A DNA stretch of 64,000 nucleotides from Fasciola hepatica (lineage: Eukaryota > Platyhelminthes > Trematoda > Plagiorchiida > Fasciolidae), in assembly GCA_948099385.1 (NCBI GenBank), contig CANUEZ040000205.1, positions 62,001 through 126,000 of the forward strand, in the 5' to 3' direction. The notes below the pieces were generated by a model. It was not told the origin of the DNA. It made no database searches and saw nothing but the letters and a program-made list of their open reading frames with translations. Positions 38,386-50,600 of this stretch are shown here, piece after piece (position 1 is the first letter of the stretch; each line of letters begins with the position of its first letter). The translations under genes and the position numbers were made by a program.

Positions 38386-41300
38386 TTGTGGTTCGGGTGT
38401 TCTATTGACAATCGTTCACCCCAACCCTTGTACGTGTCCCCGTGTGGACTCGGTCCATTTGCAATGCTCATGATTCCCTTAGTGGATCAAACATCTGTAC
38501 AGTGCTTCCATCATTTTCAATGGTCACTTCAGTGTTCAAGCTGCATGGAGAATCATATTATACAAATCTACTCTGCTACTGCTCAATTGCATTGTATCAG
38601 CAATTTGTGTGGATTGTTCATAAAGGAATGCCTTGGTTTTACTTAGGCCCAAAAATGGAGAATTGATGGAACATAGGATTGGATCGGTGTGCGAGAATTT
38701 GGTTCTCACCGTAAAAAGCCAATTTGAAAGCCGAAGCCAGTTTGGGGAGTGTGCTATATCATGTAGTGTATATGTTGAACAAAGCGTTCAGAGCCATAAC
38801 GGATAGCCTTGTGGTTCGGGTGTTCTATTGACAATCGTTCACCCCAACCCCTGTACGTGTCCCCGTGTGGACTCGGTCCATTTGCAATGCTCATGATTCC
38901 CTTAGCGGATCAAACAGCTGTACAGTGCTTCCATAATTTTCAATGGTCAGTTCAGTGTCCAAGCTACATGGAGAATCATATTATACAAATCTAATCTGCT
39001 ACTGCTCAATTGCATTGTATCAGCAATTTGGGAGGATTGTTCATAAGGGAATGCCTTGGTTTTACTTAGGCCCATAAATGGAGAAGTGATGGAACATAGG
39101 ATTGGATCGGTGTGCGAGAATTTGTTTCTCACCGTAAAAAGCCAATTTGAAAGCCGAAGCCAGTTTGGGGAGTGTGCTATATCATGTAGTGTATATGTTG
39201 AACAAAGCGTTCAGAGCCATATCGGATAGCCTTGTGGTTCGGGTGTTCTATTGACAATCGTTCACCCCAACCCTTGTACGTGTCCCCGTGTGGACTCGGT
39301 CCATTTGCAATGCTCATGATTCCCTTAGGGGATCAAACAGCTGTACAGTGCTTCCATAATTTTCAATGGTCAGTTCAGTGTTCAAGCTGCATGGAGAATC
39401 ATATTATACAAATCTACTCTGCTACTGCTCAATTGCATTGTATCAGCAATTTGTGTGGATTGTTCATAAGGGAATGCCTTGATTTTTCTTAGGCCCATAA
39501 ATGGAGAAGTGATGGAACATAGGATTGGATCGGTGTGCGAGAATTTGGTTCTCACCGTAAAAAGCCAATTTGAAAGCCGAAGCCAGTTTGGGGAGTGTGC
39601 TATATCATGTAGTGTATATGTTGAACAAAGCGTTCAGAGCCATATCGGATAGCCTTGTGGTTCGGGTGTTCTATTGACAATCGTTCACCCCAACCCTTGT
39701 ACGTGTCCCCGTGTGGACTCGGTCCATTTGCAATGCTCATGATTCCCTTAGGGGATCAAACAGCTGTACAGTGCTTCCATAATTTGCAATGGTCAGTTCA
39801 GTGTTCAAGCTGCAAGGAGAATCATATTATACAAATCTACTCTGCTACTGCTCAATTGCATTGTATCAGCAATTTGTGTGGATTGTTCATAAGGGAATGC
39901 CTTGGTTTTACTTAGGCCCATAAATGGAGAAGTGATGGAACATAGGATTGGATCGGTGTGCGAGAATTTGGTTCTCACCGTAAAAAGCCAATTTGAAAGC
40001 CGAAGCCAGTTTGGGGAATGTGCTATATCATGTAGTGTATATGTTGAACAAAGCGTTCAGAGCCATAACGGATAGCCTTGTGGTTCGGGTGTTCTATTGA
40101 CAATCGTTCACCCCAACCCTTGTACGTGTCCCCGTGTGGACTCGGTCCATTTGCAATGCTCATGATTCCCTTAGTGGATCAAACATCTGTACAGTGCTTC
40201 CATCATTTTCAATGGTCACTTCAGTGTTCAAGCTGCATGGAGAATCATATTATACAAATCTACTCTGCTACTGCTCAATTGCATTGTATCAGCAATTTGT
40301 GTGGATTGTTCATAAAGGAATGCCTTGGTTTTACTTAGGCCCATAAATGGAGAAGTGATGGAACATAGGATTGGATCGGTGTGCGAGAATTTGGTTCTCA
40401 CCGTAAAAAGCCAATTTGAAAGCCGAAGCCAGTTTGGGGAGTGTGCTATATCATGTAGTGTATATGTTGAACAAAGCGTTCAGAGCCATAACGGATAGCC
40501 TTGTGGTTCGGGTGTTCTATTGACAATCGTTCACCCCAACCCTTGTACGTGTCCCCGTGTGGACTCGGTCCATTTGCAATGCTCATGATTCCCTTAGCGG
40601 ATCAAACAGCTGTACAGTGCTTCCAGAATTTTCAATGGTCAGTTCAGTGTCCAAGCTACATGGAGAATCATATTATACAAATCTAATCTGCTACTGCTCA
40701 ATTGCATTGTATCAGCAATTTGTGTGGATTGTTCATAAGGGAATGCCTTGGTTTTACTTAGGCCCATAAATGGAGAAGTGATGGAACATAGGATTGGATC
40801 GGTGTGCGAGAATTTGGTTCTCACCGTAAAAAGCCAATTTGAAAGCCGAAGCCATTTTGGGGAGTGTGCTATATCATGTAGTGTATATGTTGAACAAAGC
40901 GTTCAGAGCCATATCGGATAGCCTTGTGGTTCGGGTGTTCTATTGACAATCGTTCACCCCAACCCTTGTACGTGTCCCCGTGTGGACTCGGTCCATTTGC
41001 ATTGCTCCTGATTCCCTTAGGGGATCAAACAGCTGTACAGTGCTTCCATAATTTTCAATGGTCAGTTCAGTGTTCAAGCTGCATGGAGAATCATATTATA
41101 CAAATCTACTCTGCTACTGCTCAATTGCATTGTATCAGCAATTTGTGTGGATTGTTCATAAGGGAATGCCTTGATTTTTCTTAGGCCCATAAATGGAGAA
41201 GTGATGGAACATAGGATTGGATCGGTGTGCGATAATTTGTTTCTCACCGTAAAAAGCCAATTTGAAAGCCGAAGCCAGTTTGGGGAGTGTGCTATATCAT

Positions 41301-41769
41301 GTAGTGTAGATGTTGAACAAAGCGTTCAGAGCCATATCGGATAGCCTTGTGGTTCGGATTTTCTATTGACAATCGTTCACCCCAACCCTTGTACGTGTCC
41401 CCGTGTGGACTCGGTCCATTTGCAATGCTCATGATTCCCTTAGGGGATCAAACAGCTGTACAGTGCTTCCATAATTTGCAATGGTCAGTTCAGTGTTCAA
41501 GCTGCAAGGAGAATCATATTATACAAATCTACTCTGCTACTGCTCAATTGCATTGTATCAGCAATTTGTGTGGATTGTTCATAAGGGAATGCCTTGGTTT
41601 TACTTAGGCCCATAAATGGAGAAGTGATGGAACATAGGATTGGATCGGTGTGCGAGAATTTGGTTTTCACCGTAAAAAGCCAATTTGAAAGCCGAAGCCA
41701 GTTTGGGGAGTGTGCTCTATCATGTAGTGTATATGTTGAACAAAGCGTTCAGAGCCATATCGGATAGCC
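38386..41769 (+). repeat. Four-unit (1692-bp) repeat, two copies, U91-U98
   Basis: Units start at 38386, 38809, 39232, 39655, then 40078, 40501, 40924, 41347. Each pairs with the unit 1692 bases on: CATAAAGGAATGCC (U91/U95), GTGTCCAAGCTACATGG plus an in-frame TAA (U92/U96), CCTTGATTTTTCTTAGG (U93/U97) and GCTGCAAGGAGAATC (U94/U98). Differences show later exchange: U92 has TTTGGGAGG where U96 has TTTGTGTGG, and U97 has CATTGCTCCTG, otherwise typical of the left domain. Parts return at 61640 (like U98), 62486 (U95) and 62909 (U96). Confidence 0.85.
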
Positions 41770-43884
41770 TTGTGGTTCGGGTGTTCTATTGACAATCGTT
41801 CACCCCAACCCTTGTACGTGTCCCCGTGTGGACTCGGTCCATTTGCAATGCTCATGATTCCCTTAGCGGATCGAACATCTGTACAGTGCTTCCATAATTT
41901 TTAATGGTCACTTCAGTGTTCAAGCTGCATGCAGAATCATATTATACAAATCTACTCTGCTACTGCTCAATTGCAATGTATCAGCACTTTGTGTGGATTG
42001 TTCATAAGGGAATGCCTTGGTTTTACTTAGGCCCATAAATGGAGAAGTGATGGAACATAGGATTGGATCGGTGTGCGAGAATTTGGTTCTCACCGTAAAA
42101 AGCCAATTTGAAAGCCGAAGCCAGTTTGGGGAATGTGCTATATCATGTAGTGTATATGTTGAACAAAGCGTTCAGAGCCATAACGGATAGCCTTGTGGTT
42201 CGGGTGTTCTATTGACAATCGTTCACCCCAACCCTTGTACGTGTCCCCGTGTGGACTCGGTCCATTTGCAATGCTCATGATTCCCTTAGCGGATCGAACA
42301 TCTGTACAGTGCTTCCATAATTTTTAATGGTCACTTCAGTGTTCAAGCTGCATGGAGAATCATATTATACAAATCTACTCTGCTACTGCTCAATTGCATT
42401 TTATCAGCAATTTGTGTGGATTGTTCATAAGGGAATGCCTTGGTTTTACTTAGGCCCATAAATGGAGAAGTGATGGAACATAGGATTGGATCGGTGTGCG
42501 AGAATTTGGTTCTCACCGTAAAAAGCCAATTTGAAAGCCGAAGCCAGTTTGGGGAGTGTGCTATATCATGTAGTGTATATGTTGAACAAAGCGTTCAGAG
42601 CCATATGGGATAGCCTTGTGGTTCGGGTGTTCTATTGACAATCGTTCACCCCAACCCTTGTACGTGTCCCCGTGTGGACTCGGTCCATTTGCAATGCTCA
42701 TGATTCCCTTAGCGGATCAAACAGCTGTACAGTGCTTCCAGAATTTTCAATGGTCAGTTCAGTGTCCAAGCTGCATGGAGAATCATATTATACAAATCTA
42801 ATCTGCTACTGCTCAATTGCATTGTATCAGCAATTTGTGTGGATTGTTCATAAAGGAATGCCTTGGTTTTACTTAGGCCCATAAATGGAGAAGTGATGGA
42901 ACATAGGATTGGATCGGTGTGCGAGAATTTGGTTCTCACCGTAAAAAGCCAATTTGAAAGCCGAAGCCAGTTTGGGGAGTGTGCTATATCATGTAGTGTA
43001 TATGTTGAACAAAGCGTTCAGAGCCATATCGGATAGCCTTGTGGTTCGGGTGTTCTATTGACAATCGTTCACCCCAACCCTTGTACGTGTCCCCGTGTGG
43101 ACTCGGTCCATTTGCAATGCTCATGATTCCCTTAGCGGATCAAACATCTGTACAGTGCTTCCATAATTTTCAATGGTCAGTTCAGTGTTCAAGCTGCATG
43201 CAGAATCATATTATACAAATCTACTCTGCTACTGCTCAATTGCCGTGTATCCGCAATTTGTGTGGATTGTTCATAAGGGAATGCCTTGGTTTTACTTAGG
43301 CCGATAAATGGAGAAGTAATGGAACATAGGATTGGATCGGTGTGCGAGAATTTGTTTCTCACCGTAAAAAGCCAATTTGAAAGCCGAAGCCAGTTTGGGG
43401 AGTGTGCTCTATCATGTAGTGTATATGTTGAACAAAGCGTTCAGACCCATATCGGATAGCCTTGTGGTTCGGGTGTTCTATTGACAATCGTTCACCCCAA
43501 CCCTTGTACGTGTCCCCGTGTGGACTCGGTCCATTTGCAATGCTCATGATTCCCTTAGCGGATCAAACAGCTGTACAGTGCTTCCATAATTTTCAATGGT
43601 CAGTTCAGTGTTCAAGCTGCATGGAGAATCATATTATACAAATCTACTCTGCTACTGCTCAATTGCATTGTATCAGCAATTTGTGTTTATTGTTCATAAG
43701 GGAATGCCTTGGTATTACTTAGGCCCATAAATCGAGAAGTGAGGGAACATAGGATTGGATCGGTGTGCAAGAATTTGTTTCTCACCGTAAAAAGCCAATT
43801 TGAAAGCCGAAGCCAGTTTGGGGAGTGTGCTAGATTATGTAGTGTATATGTTGAACAAAGCCTTCAGGCCCATATGGGATAGCC
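41770..43884 (+). repeat. Satellite units U99-U103, with a one-unit tandem pair
   Basis: Units start at 41770, 42193, 42616, 43039 and 43462. U99 and U100, 423 bases apart, share ATCGAACATCTG and AATTTTTAATGG, which I see nowhere else. U101 is a further copy of the U96 type (GTGTCCAAGC with the TAA). U102 has TTGCCGTGTATCCGC, the mark of the 845-bp dimer 22 kb to the left. The end of U103 is degraded (GAGGGAAC, GTGCAAGAAT, CTAGATTATG, CCTTCAGGCCC). Confidence 0.8.
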
Positions 43885-44307
43885 TTGTGGTTCGGGTGTT
43901 CTATTGACAATCGTTCACCCCAACCCTTGTACGTGTCCCCGTGTGGACTCGGTCCATTTGCAATGCTCACGATTCCCTTAGAGGGTTAAACTGCTGCACA
44001 GTGCTTGCAGAATTTTCAATGATCATTTTGGTTTTCAAGCTGCATGGAGAATCATATTGTACAAATCTACTCTGCTACTGCTCAATTGCATTGTATCAGC
44101 AATTTGTGTAGATTGTTCATAAGGGACTGCCTTGGTTTTACTTATTGAAATTAAAGGAGACTTAATGGAACATATGATTGGATCGGTGTGCGAGAATTTG
44201 GTTCTCACCGTAAAAAGCCAATTTGAAAGCCGAAGCCAGTTTGGGGAGTGTGCTATATCATGTAGTGTATATGTTGAACAAAGCGTTCAGAGCCATATCG
44301 GATAGCC
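43885..44307 (+). repeat. U104, the most divergent unit of the right domain
   Basis: Still 423 bp but with many private changes: CTCACGATTCC, TTAGAGGGTTAAACTGCTGCACAG broken into GTTAAACTGC and GCACAGTGCTTGCAG, ATGATCATTTTGG, CATATTGTAC and a unique linker at 44143-44168 (TTATTGAAATTAAAGGAGAC). That linker resembles the AAAATGAAAGGAGA type more than the usual GCCCATAAATGG type. It may be a survivor of an older monomer form; this is inference. Confidence 0.8.
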
Positions 44308-47300
44308 TTGTGGTTCGGGTGTACTACTGACAATCGTTCACCCCAACCCTTGTACGTGTCCCCGTGTGGACTCGGTCCATTTGCAATGCTCATGATTCCC
44401 TCAGTGGATCAAAGATCTGTACAGTGCTTCCATAATTTTCAATGGTCAGTTCAGTGTTCAAGCTGCATGGAGAATCATAATATACAAATCTACTCTGCTA
44501 CTGATCAATTGCATTGTATCAGCAATTTGTGTGGATTGATCATATGTGAAATTTTAATTTTACTTAGGCCCATAAATGGAGAAATGATGGAACATAGGAT
44601 TGGTTCGGTGTGCGAGAATTTGGTTCTCACCGTAAAAAGCCAATTTGAAAGCCGAAGCCAGTTTGGGGAGTGTGCTATATTATGTAGTGTATATGTTGAA
44701 CAAAGCGTTCAGAGCCATATCGGATAGCCTTGTGGTTCGGGTGTTCTATTGACAATCGTTCACCCCAACCCTTGTAAGTGTCCCCGTGTGGACTCGGTCC
44801 ATTTGCAATGCTCATGATTCCCTTAGCGGATCAAACATCTGTACAGTGCTTCCATAATTTTCAATGGTCAGTTCAGTGTTCAAGCTGCATGGAGAATCAT
44901 ATTATACAAATCTACTCTGCTACTGCTCAATTGCATTGTATCAGCAATTTGGGTGGATTGATCATAAGGGAATGCCTTGGTTTTACTTAGGCCCATAAAT
45001 GGAGAAGTGATGGAACATAGGAATGTATCGGTGTGCGAGAATTTGGTTCTCACGGTAAAAAGCCAATTTAAAGCCGAAGCCAGTTTGGGGAGTGTCCTGT
45101 ATCATGAATATTGTATGTTGAACAAAGCGTTCAGAGCCATATCGGATAGCCTTGTGGTTCGGGTGTTCTATTGACAATCGTTCACCCCAACCCTTGTACG
45201 TGTCCCCGTGTGGACTCGGTCCATTTGCAATGCTCATGATTCCCTTAGGGGATCAAACATCTGTACAGTGCTTCCATAATTTGCAATGGTCACTTCAGTG
45301 TTCAAGCTGCATGGAGAATCATATTATACAAATCTACTCTGCTACTGCTCAATTGCATTGTATCAGCAATTTGTGTGGATTGTTCATAAGGGAATGCCTT
45401 GGTTTTACTTAGAAAATGAAAGGAGAATTGATGAACATAGGATTGGATCGGTGTGCGAGAATTTGGTTCTCACCGTAAAAAGCCAATTTGAAAGCCGAAG
45501 TCAATTTGGGGAGTGTGCTATATCATGTAGTGTATATGTTGAACAAAGCGTTCAGAGCCATATCGGATAGCCTTGTGGTTCGGGTGTTCTATTGACAATC
45601 GTTCACTCCAACCCTTGTACGTGTCCCCGTGTGGACTCGGTGCATTTGCAATGCTCATGATTCCCTTAGGTGATCAAACAGCTGTACAGTGCTTCCATAA
45701 TTTTCAATGGTCAGTTCAGTGTTCAAGCTGCATGGAGAATCATATTATACAAATCTACTCTGCTACTGCTCAATTGAATTGTATCAACATTTTGTGTGGA
45801 TTGATCATAAGGGAATGCCTTGGTTTTACTTAGGCCCATAAATGGAGAAGTGATGGAACATAGGATTGTATCGGTGTGCGAGAATTTGGTTCTCACCGTA
45901 AAAAGCCAATTTGAAAGCCGAAGTCAATTTGGGGAGTGTGCTATATCATGTAGTGTATATGTTGAACAAAGCGTTCAGAGCCATATCGGATAGCCTTGTA
46001 GTTCGGGTGTTCTATTGACAATCGTTCACTCCAACCCTTGTACGTGTCCCCGTGTGGACTCGGTGCATTTGCAATGCTCATGATTCCCTTAGGGGATCAA
46101 ACAGCTGTACAGTGCTTCCATAATTTTCAATGGTCAGTTCAGTGTTCAAGCTGCATGGAGAATCATATTATACAAATCTACTCTGCTACTGCTCAATTGA
46201 ATTGTATCAACATTTTGTGTGGATTGATCATAAGGGAATGCCTTGGTTTTACTTAGGCCCATAAATGGAGAATTGATGGAACATAGGATTGGATCGGTGT
46301 GCGAGAATTTTGTTCTCACCGTAAAAAGCCAATTTGAAAGCCGAAGCCAGTTTGGGGAGTGTGCTATATCATGTAGTGTATATGTTGAACAAAGCGTTCA
46401 GAGCCATATCGGATAGCCTTGTGGTTCGGGTGTTCTATTGACAATCGTTCACCCCAACCCTTGTACGTGTCCCCGTGTGGACTCGGTCCATTTGCAATGC
46501 TCATGATTCCCTTAGGGGATCAAACAGCTGTACAGTGCTTCCCTAATTTTCAATGGTCAGTTCAGTGTTCAAGCTGCATGGAGAATCATATTATACAAAT
46601 CTACTCTGCTACTGCTCAATTGCATTGTATCAGCAATTTGTGTGGATTGTTCATAAGGGAATGCCTTGGTTTTACTTAGGCCCATAAATGGAGAAGTGAT
46701 GGAACATAGGATTGTATCGGTGTGCGAGATTTTGTTTCTCACCGTAAAAAGCCAATTTGAAAGCCGAAGCCAGTTTGGGGAGTGTGCTATATTATGTAGT
46801 GTAGATGTTGAACAAAGCGTTCAGAGCCATATCGGATAGCCTTGTGGTTCGGGTGTTCTATTGACAATCGTTCACTCCAACCCTTGTACGTGTCCCCGTG
46901 TGGACTCGGTGCATTTGCAATGCTCATGATTCCCTTAGGGGATCAAACAGCTGTACAGTGCTTCCATAATTTTCAATGGTCAGTTCAGTGTTCAAGCTGC
47001 ATGGAGAATCATATTACACAAATCTAATCTGCTACTGCTCAATTGAATTGTATCAACAATTTGTGTGGATTGATCATAAGGGAATGCCTTGGTTTTACTT
47101 AGGCCCATAAATGGAGAAGTGATGGAACATAGGATTGGTTCGGTGTGCGAGAATTCGGTTCTCACCGTAAAAAGCCAATTTGAAAGCCGAAGCCAGTTTG
47201 GGGAGTGTGCTATATCATGTAGTGTATATGTTGAACAAAGCGTTCAGAGCCATATCGGATAGCCTTGTGGTTCGGGTGTACTACTGACAATCGTTCACCC

Positions 47301-47686
47301 CAACCCTTGTACGTGTCCCCGTGTGGACTCGGTCCATTTGCAATGCTCATGATTCCCTCAGTGGATCAAAGATCTGTACAGTGCTTCCATAATTTTCAAT
47401 GGTCAGTTCAGTGTTCAAGCTGCATGGAGAATCATAATATACAAATCTACTCTGCTACTGATCAATTGCATTGTATCAGCAATTTGTGTGTATTGATCAT
47501 ATGTGAAATTTTAATTTTACTTAGGCCCATAAATGGAGAAATGATGGAACATAGGATTGGATCGGTGTGCGAGAATTTGGTTCTCACCGTAAAAAGCCAA
47601 TTTGAAAGCCGAAGCCAGTTTGGGGAGTGTGCTATATTATGTAGTGTAGATGTTGAACAAAGCGTTCAGAGCCATATCGGATAGCC
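44308..47686 (+). repeat. Seven-unit-spaced pair and CACTCCAACC cluster, U105-U112
   Basis: Units start at 44308, 44730, 45152, 45573, 45996, 46419, 46842 and 47265. U105 and U112 (2957 apart) share GTACTACTGAC, CCCTCAGTGG, CAAAGATCTG and GTGAAATTTTAATTTTAC, including the same one-base loss, which opens a 139-codon frame in both. U108, U109 and U111 share CACTCCAACC, CGGTGCATTTG and TTGAATTGTATCAACA; U108 and U109 are a near-identical 423-bp tandem pair. U106 ends in an altered block (45093-45118). U107 has the AAAATGAAAGG linker and is 421 bp. Confidence 0.82.
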
Positions 47687-50600
47687 TTGTGGTTCGGATG
47701 TTCAATTGACAATCGTTCACCCCAACCCTTGTACGTGTCCCCGTGTGGACTCGGTCCATTTGCAATGCTCATGATTCCCTTAGCGGATCAAACAGCTGTA
47801 CAGTGCTTCCATAATTTGCAATGGTCAGTTCAGTGTTCAAGCTGCATGCAGAATCATATTATACAAATCTAATCTGCTACTGCTCAATTGCATTGTATCA
47901 GAAAATTTGTGTGGATTGTTCATAAGGGAATGCCTTGGTTTTACTTAGGCCCATAAATGGAGAAGTGATGGAACATAGGATTGGATCGGTGTGCGAGAAT
48001 TTGTTTCTCACCGTAAAAAGCCAATTTGAAAGCCGAAGCCATTTTGGGGAGTGTGCTATATCATGTAGTGTATATGTTGAACAAAGCGTTCAGAGCCATA
48101 TCGGATAGCCTTGTGGTTCGGGTGTTCTATTGACAATCGTTCACCCCAACCCTTGTACGTGTCCCCGTGTGGACTCGGTCCATTTGCAATGATCATGATT
48201 CCCTTAGGGGATCAAACATCTGTACAGTGCTTCCAGAATTTTCAATGGTCACTTCAGTGTTCAAGCTGCATGGAGAATCATATTATACAAATCTACTCTG
48301 CTACTGCTCAATTGCATCGTATGAGCAATTTGTGTGGATTGTTCATAAGGGAATGCCTTGGTTTTACTTAGGCCCATAAATGGAGAAGTGATGGAACATA
48401 GGATTGGATCGGTGTGCGAGAATTTGGTTCTCACGGTAAAAAGCCAATTTGAAAGCCGAAGCCAGTTTGGGGAGTGTGCTATATCATGTAGTGTATATGT
48501 TGAACAAAGCGTTCAGAGCCATATCGGATAGCCTTGTGGTTCGGGTGTTCTATTGACAATCGTTCACCCCAACCCTTGTACGTGTCCCCGTGTGGACTCG
48601 ATCCATTTGCAATGCTCATGATTCCCTTAGCGGATCAAACAGCTGTACAGTGCTTCCATAATTTTCAATGGTCAGTTCAGTGTTCAAGCTGCATGGAGAA
48701 TCATATTATACAAATCTACTCTGCTACTGCTCAATTGCATTGTATCAGCAATTTGTGTGGATTGTTCATAAGGGAATGCCTTGGTTTTACTTACGCCCAT
48801 AAATGGAGAAGTGATGGAATATAGGATTGGATCGGTGTGCGAGAATTTGTTTCTCACCGTAAAAAGCCAATTTGAAAGCCGAAGCCATTTTGGGGAGTGT
48901 GCTATATCATGTAGTGTATATGTTGAACAAAGCGTTCAGAGCCATATCGGATAGCCTTGTGGTTCGGGTGTTCTATTGACAATCGTTCATCCCAACCCTT
49001 GTACGTGTCCCCGTGTGGATTCGGTCCATTTGCAATGCTCATGATTCCCTTAGCGGATCAAACAGCTGTACAGTGCTTCCAGAATTTTCAATGGTCAGTT
49101 CAGTGTTCAAGCTGCATGGAGAATCATATTATACAAATCTAATCTGCTACTGCTCAATTGCATTGTATCAGCAATTTGTGTGGATTGTTCATAAGGGAAT
49201 GTCTTGGTTTTACTTAGGCCCATAAATGGAGAAGTGATGGAACACAGGATTGGATCGGTGTGCGAGAATTTGTTTCTCACCGTAAAAAGCCAATTTGAAA
49301 GCCGAAGCCAGTTTGGGGAGTGTGCTATATCATGTAGTGTATATGTTGAACAAAGCGTTCAGAGCCATATCGGATAGCCTTGTGGTTCGGGTGTACTATT
49401 GACAATCGTTCACCCCAACCCTTGTACGTGTCCCCGTGTGGACTCGGTCCATTTGCAATGATCATGATTCCCTTAGGGGATCAAACATCTGTACAGTGCT
49501 TCCAGAATTTTCAATGGTCACTTCAGTAATCAAGCTGCATGGAGAATCATATTATACAAATCTACTCTGCTACTGCTCAATTGCATCGTATGAGCAATTT
49601 GTGTGGATTGTTCATAAGGGAATGCCTTGGTTTTACTTAGGCCCATAAATGGAGAAGTGATGGAACATAGGATTGGATGGGTGTGCGAGAATTTGTTTCT
49701 CACGGTAAAAAGCCAATTTGAAAGCCGAAGCCAGTTTGGGGAGTGTGCTATATCATGTAGTGTATATGTTGAACAAAGCGTTCAGAGCCATATCGGATAG
49801 CCTTGTGGTTCGGGTGTTCTATTGACAATCGTTCACCCCAACCCTTGTACGTGTCCCCGTGTGGACTCGATCCATTTGCAATGCTCATGATTCCTTTAGC
49901 GGATCAAACAGCTGTACAGTGCTTCCATAATTTTCAATGGTCACTTCAGTGTTCAAGCTGCATGGAGAATCATATTATACAAATCTACTCTGCTACTGCT
50001 CAATTGCATTGTATCAGCAATTTGTGTGGATTGTTCATAAGGGAATGCCTTGGTTTTACTTCGGCCCATAAATGGAGAAGTGATGGAATATAGGATTGGA
50101 TCGGTGTGCGAGAATTTGTTTCTCACCGTAAAAAGCCAATTTGAAAGCCGAAGCCATTTTGGGGAGTGTGCTATATCATGTAGTGTATATGTTGAACAAA
50201 GCGTTCAGAGCCATATCGGATAGCCTTGTGGTTCGGGTGTACTATTGACAATCGTTCACCCCAACCCTTGTACGTGTCCCCGTGTGGACTCGGTCCATTT
50301 GCAATGATCATGATTCCCTTAGGGGATCAAACATCTGTACAGTGCTTCCAGAATTTTCAATGGTCACTTCAGTGTTCAAGCTGCATGGAGAATCATATTA
50401 TACAAATCTACTCTGCTACTGCTCAATTGCAACGTATGAGCAATTTGTGTGGATTGTTCATAAGGGAATGCCTTGGTTTTACTTAGGCCCATAAATGGAG
50501 AAGTGATGGAACATAGGATTGGATGGGTGTGCGAGAATTTGTTTCTCACGGTAAAAAGCCAATTTGAAAGCCGAAGCCAGTTTGGGGAGTGTGCTATATC

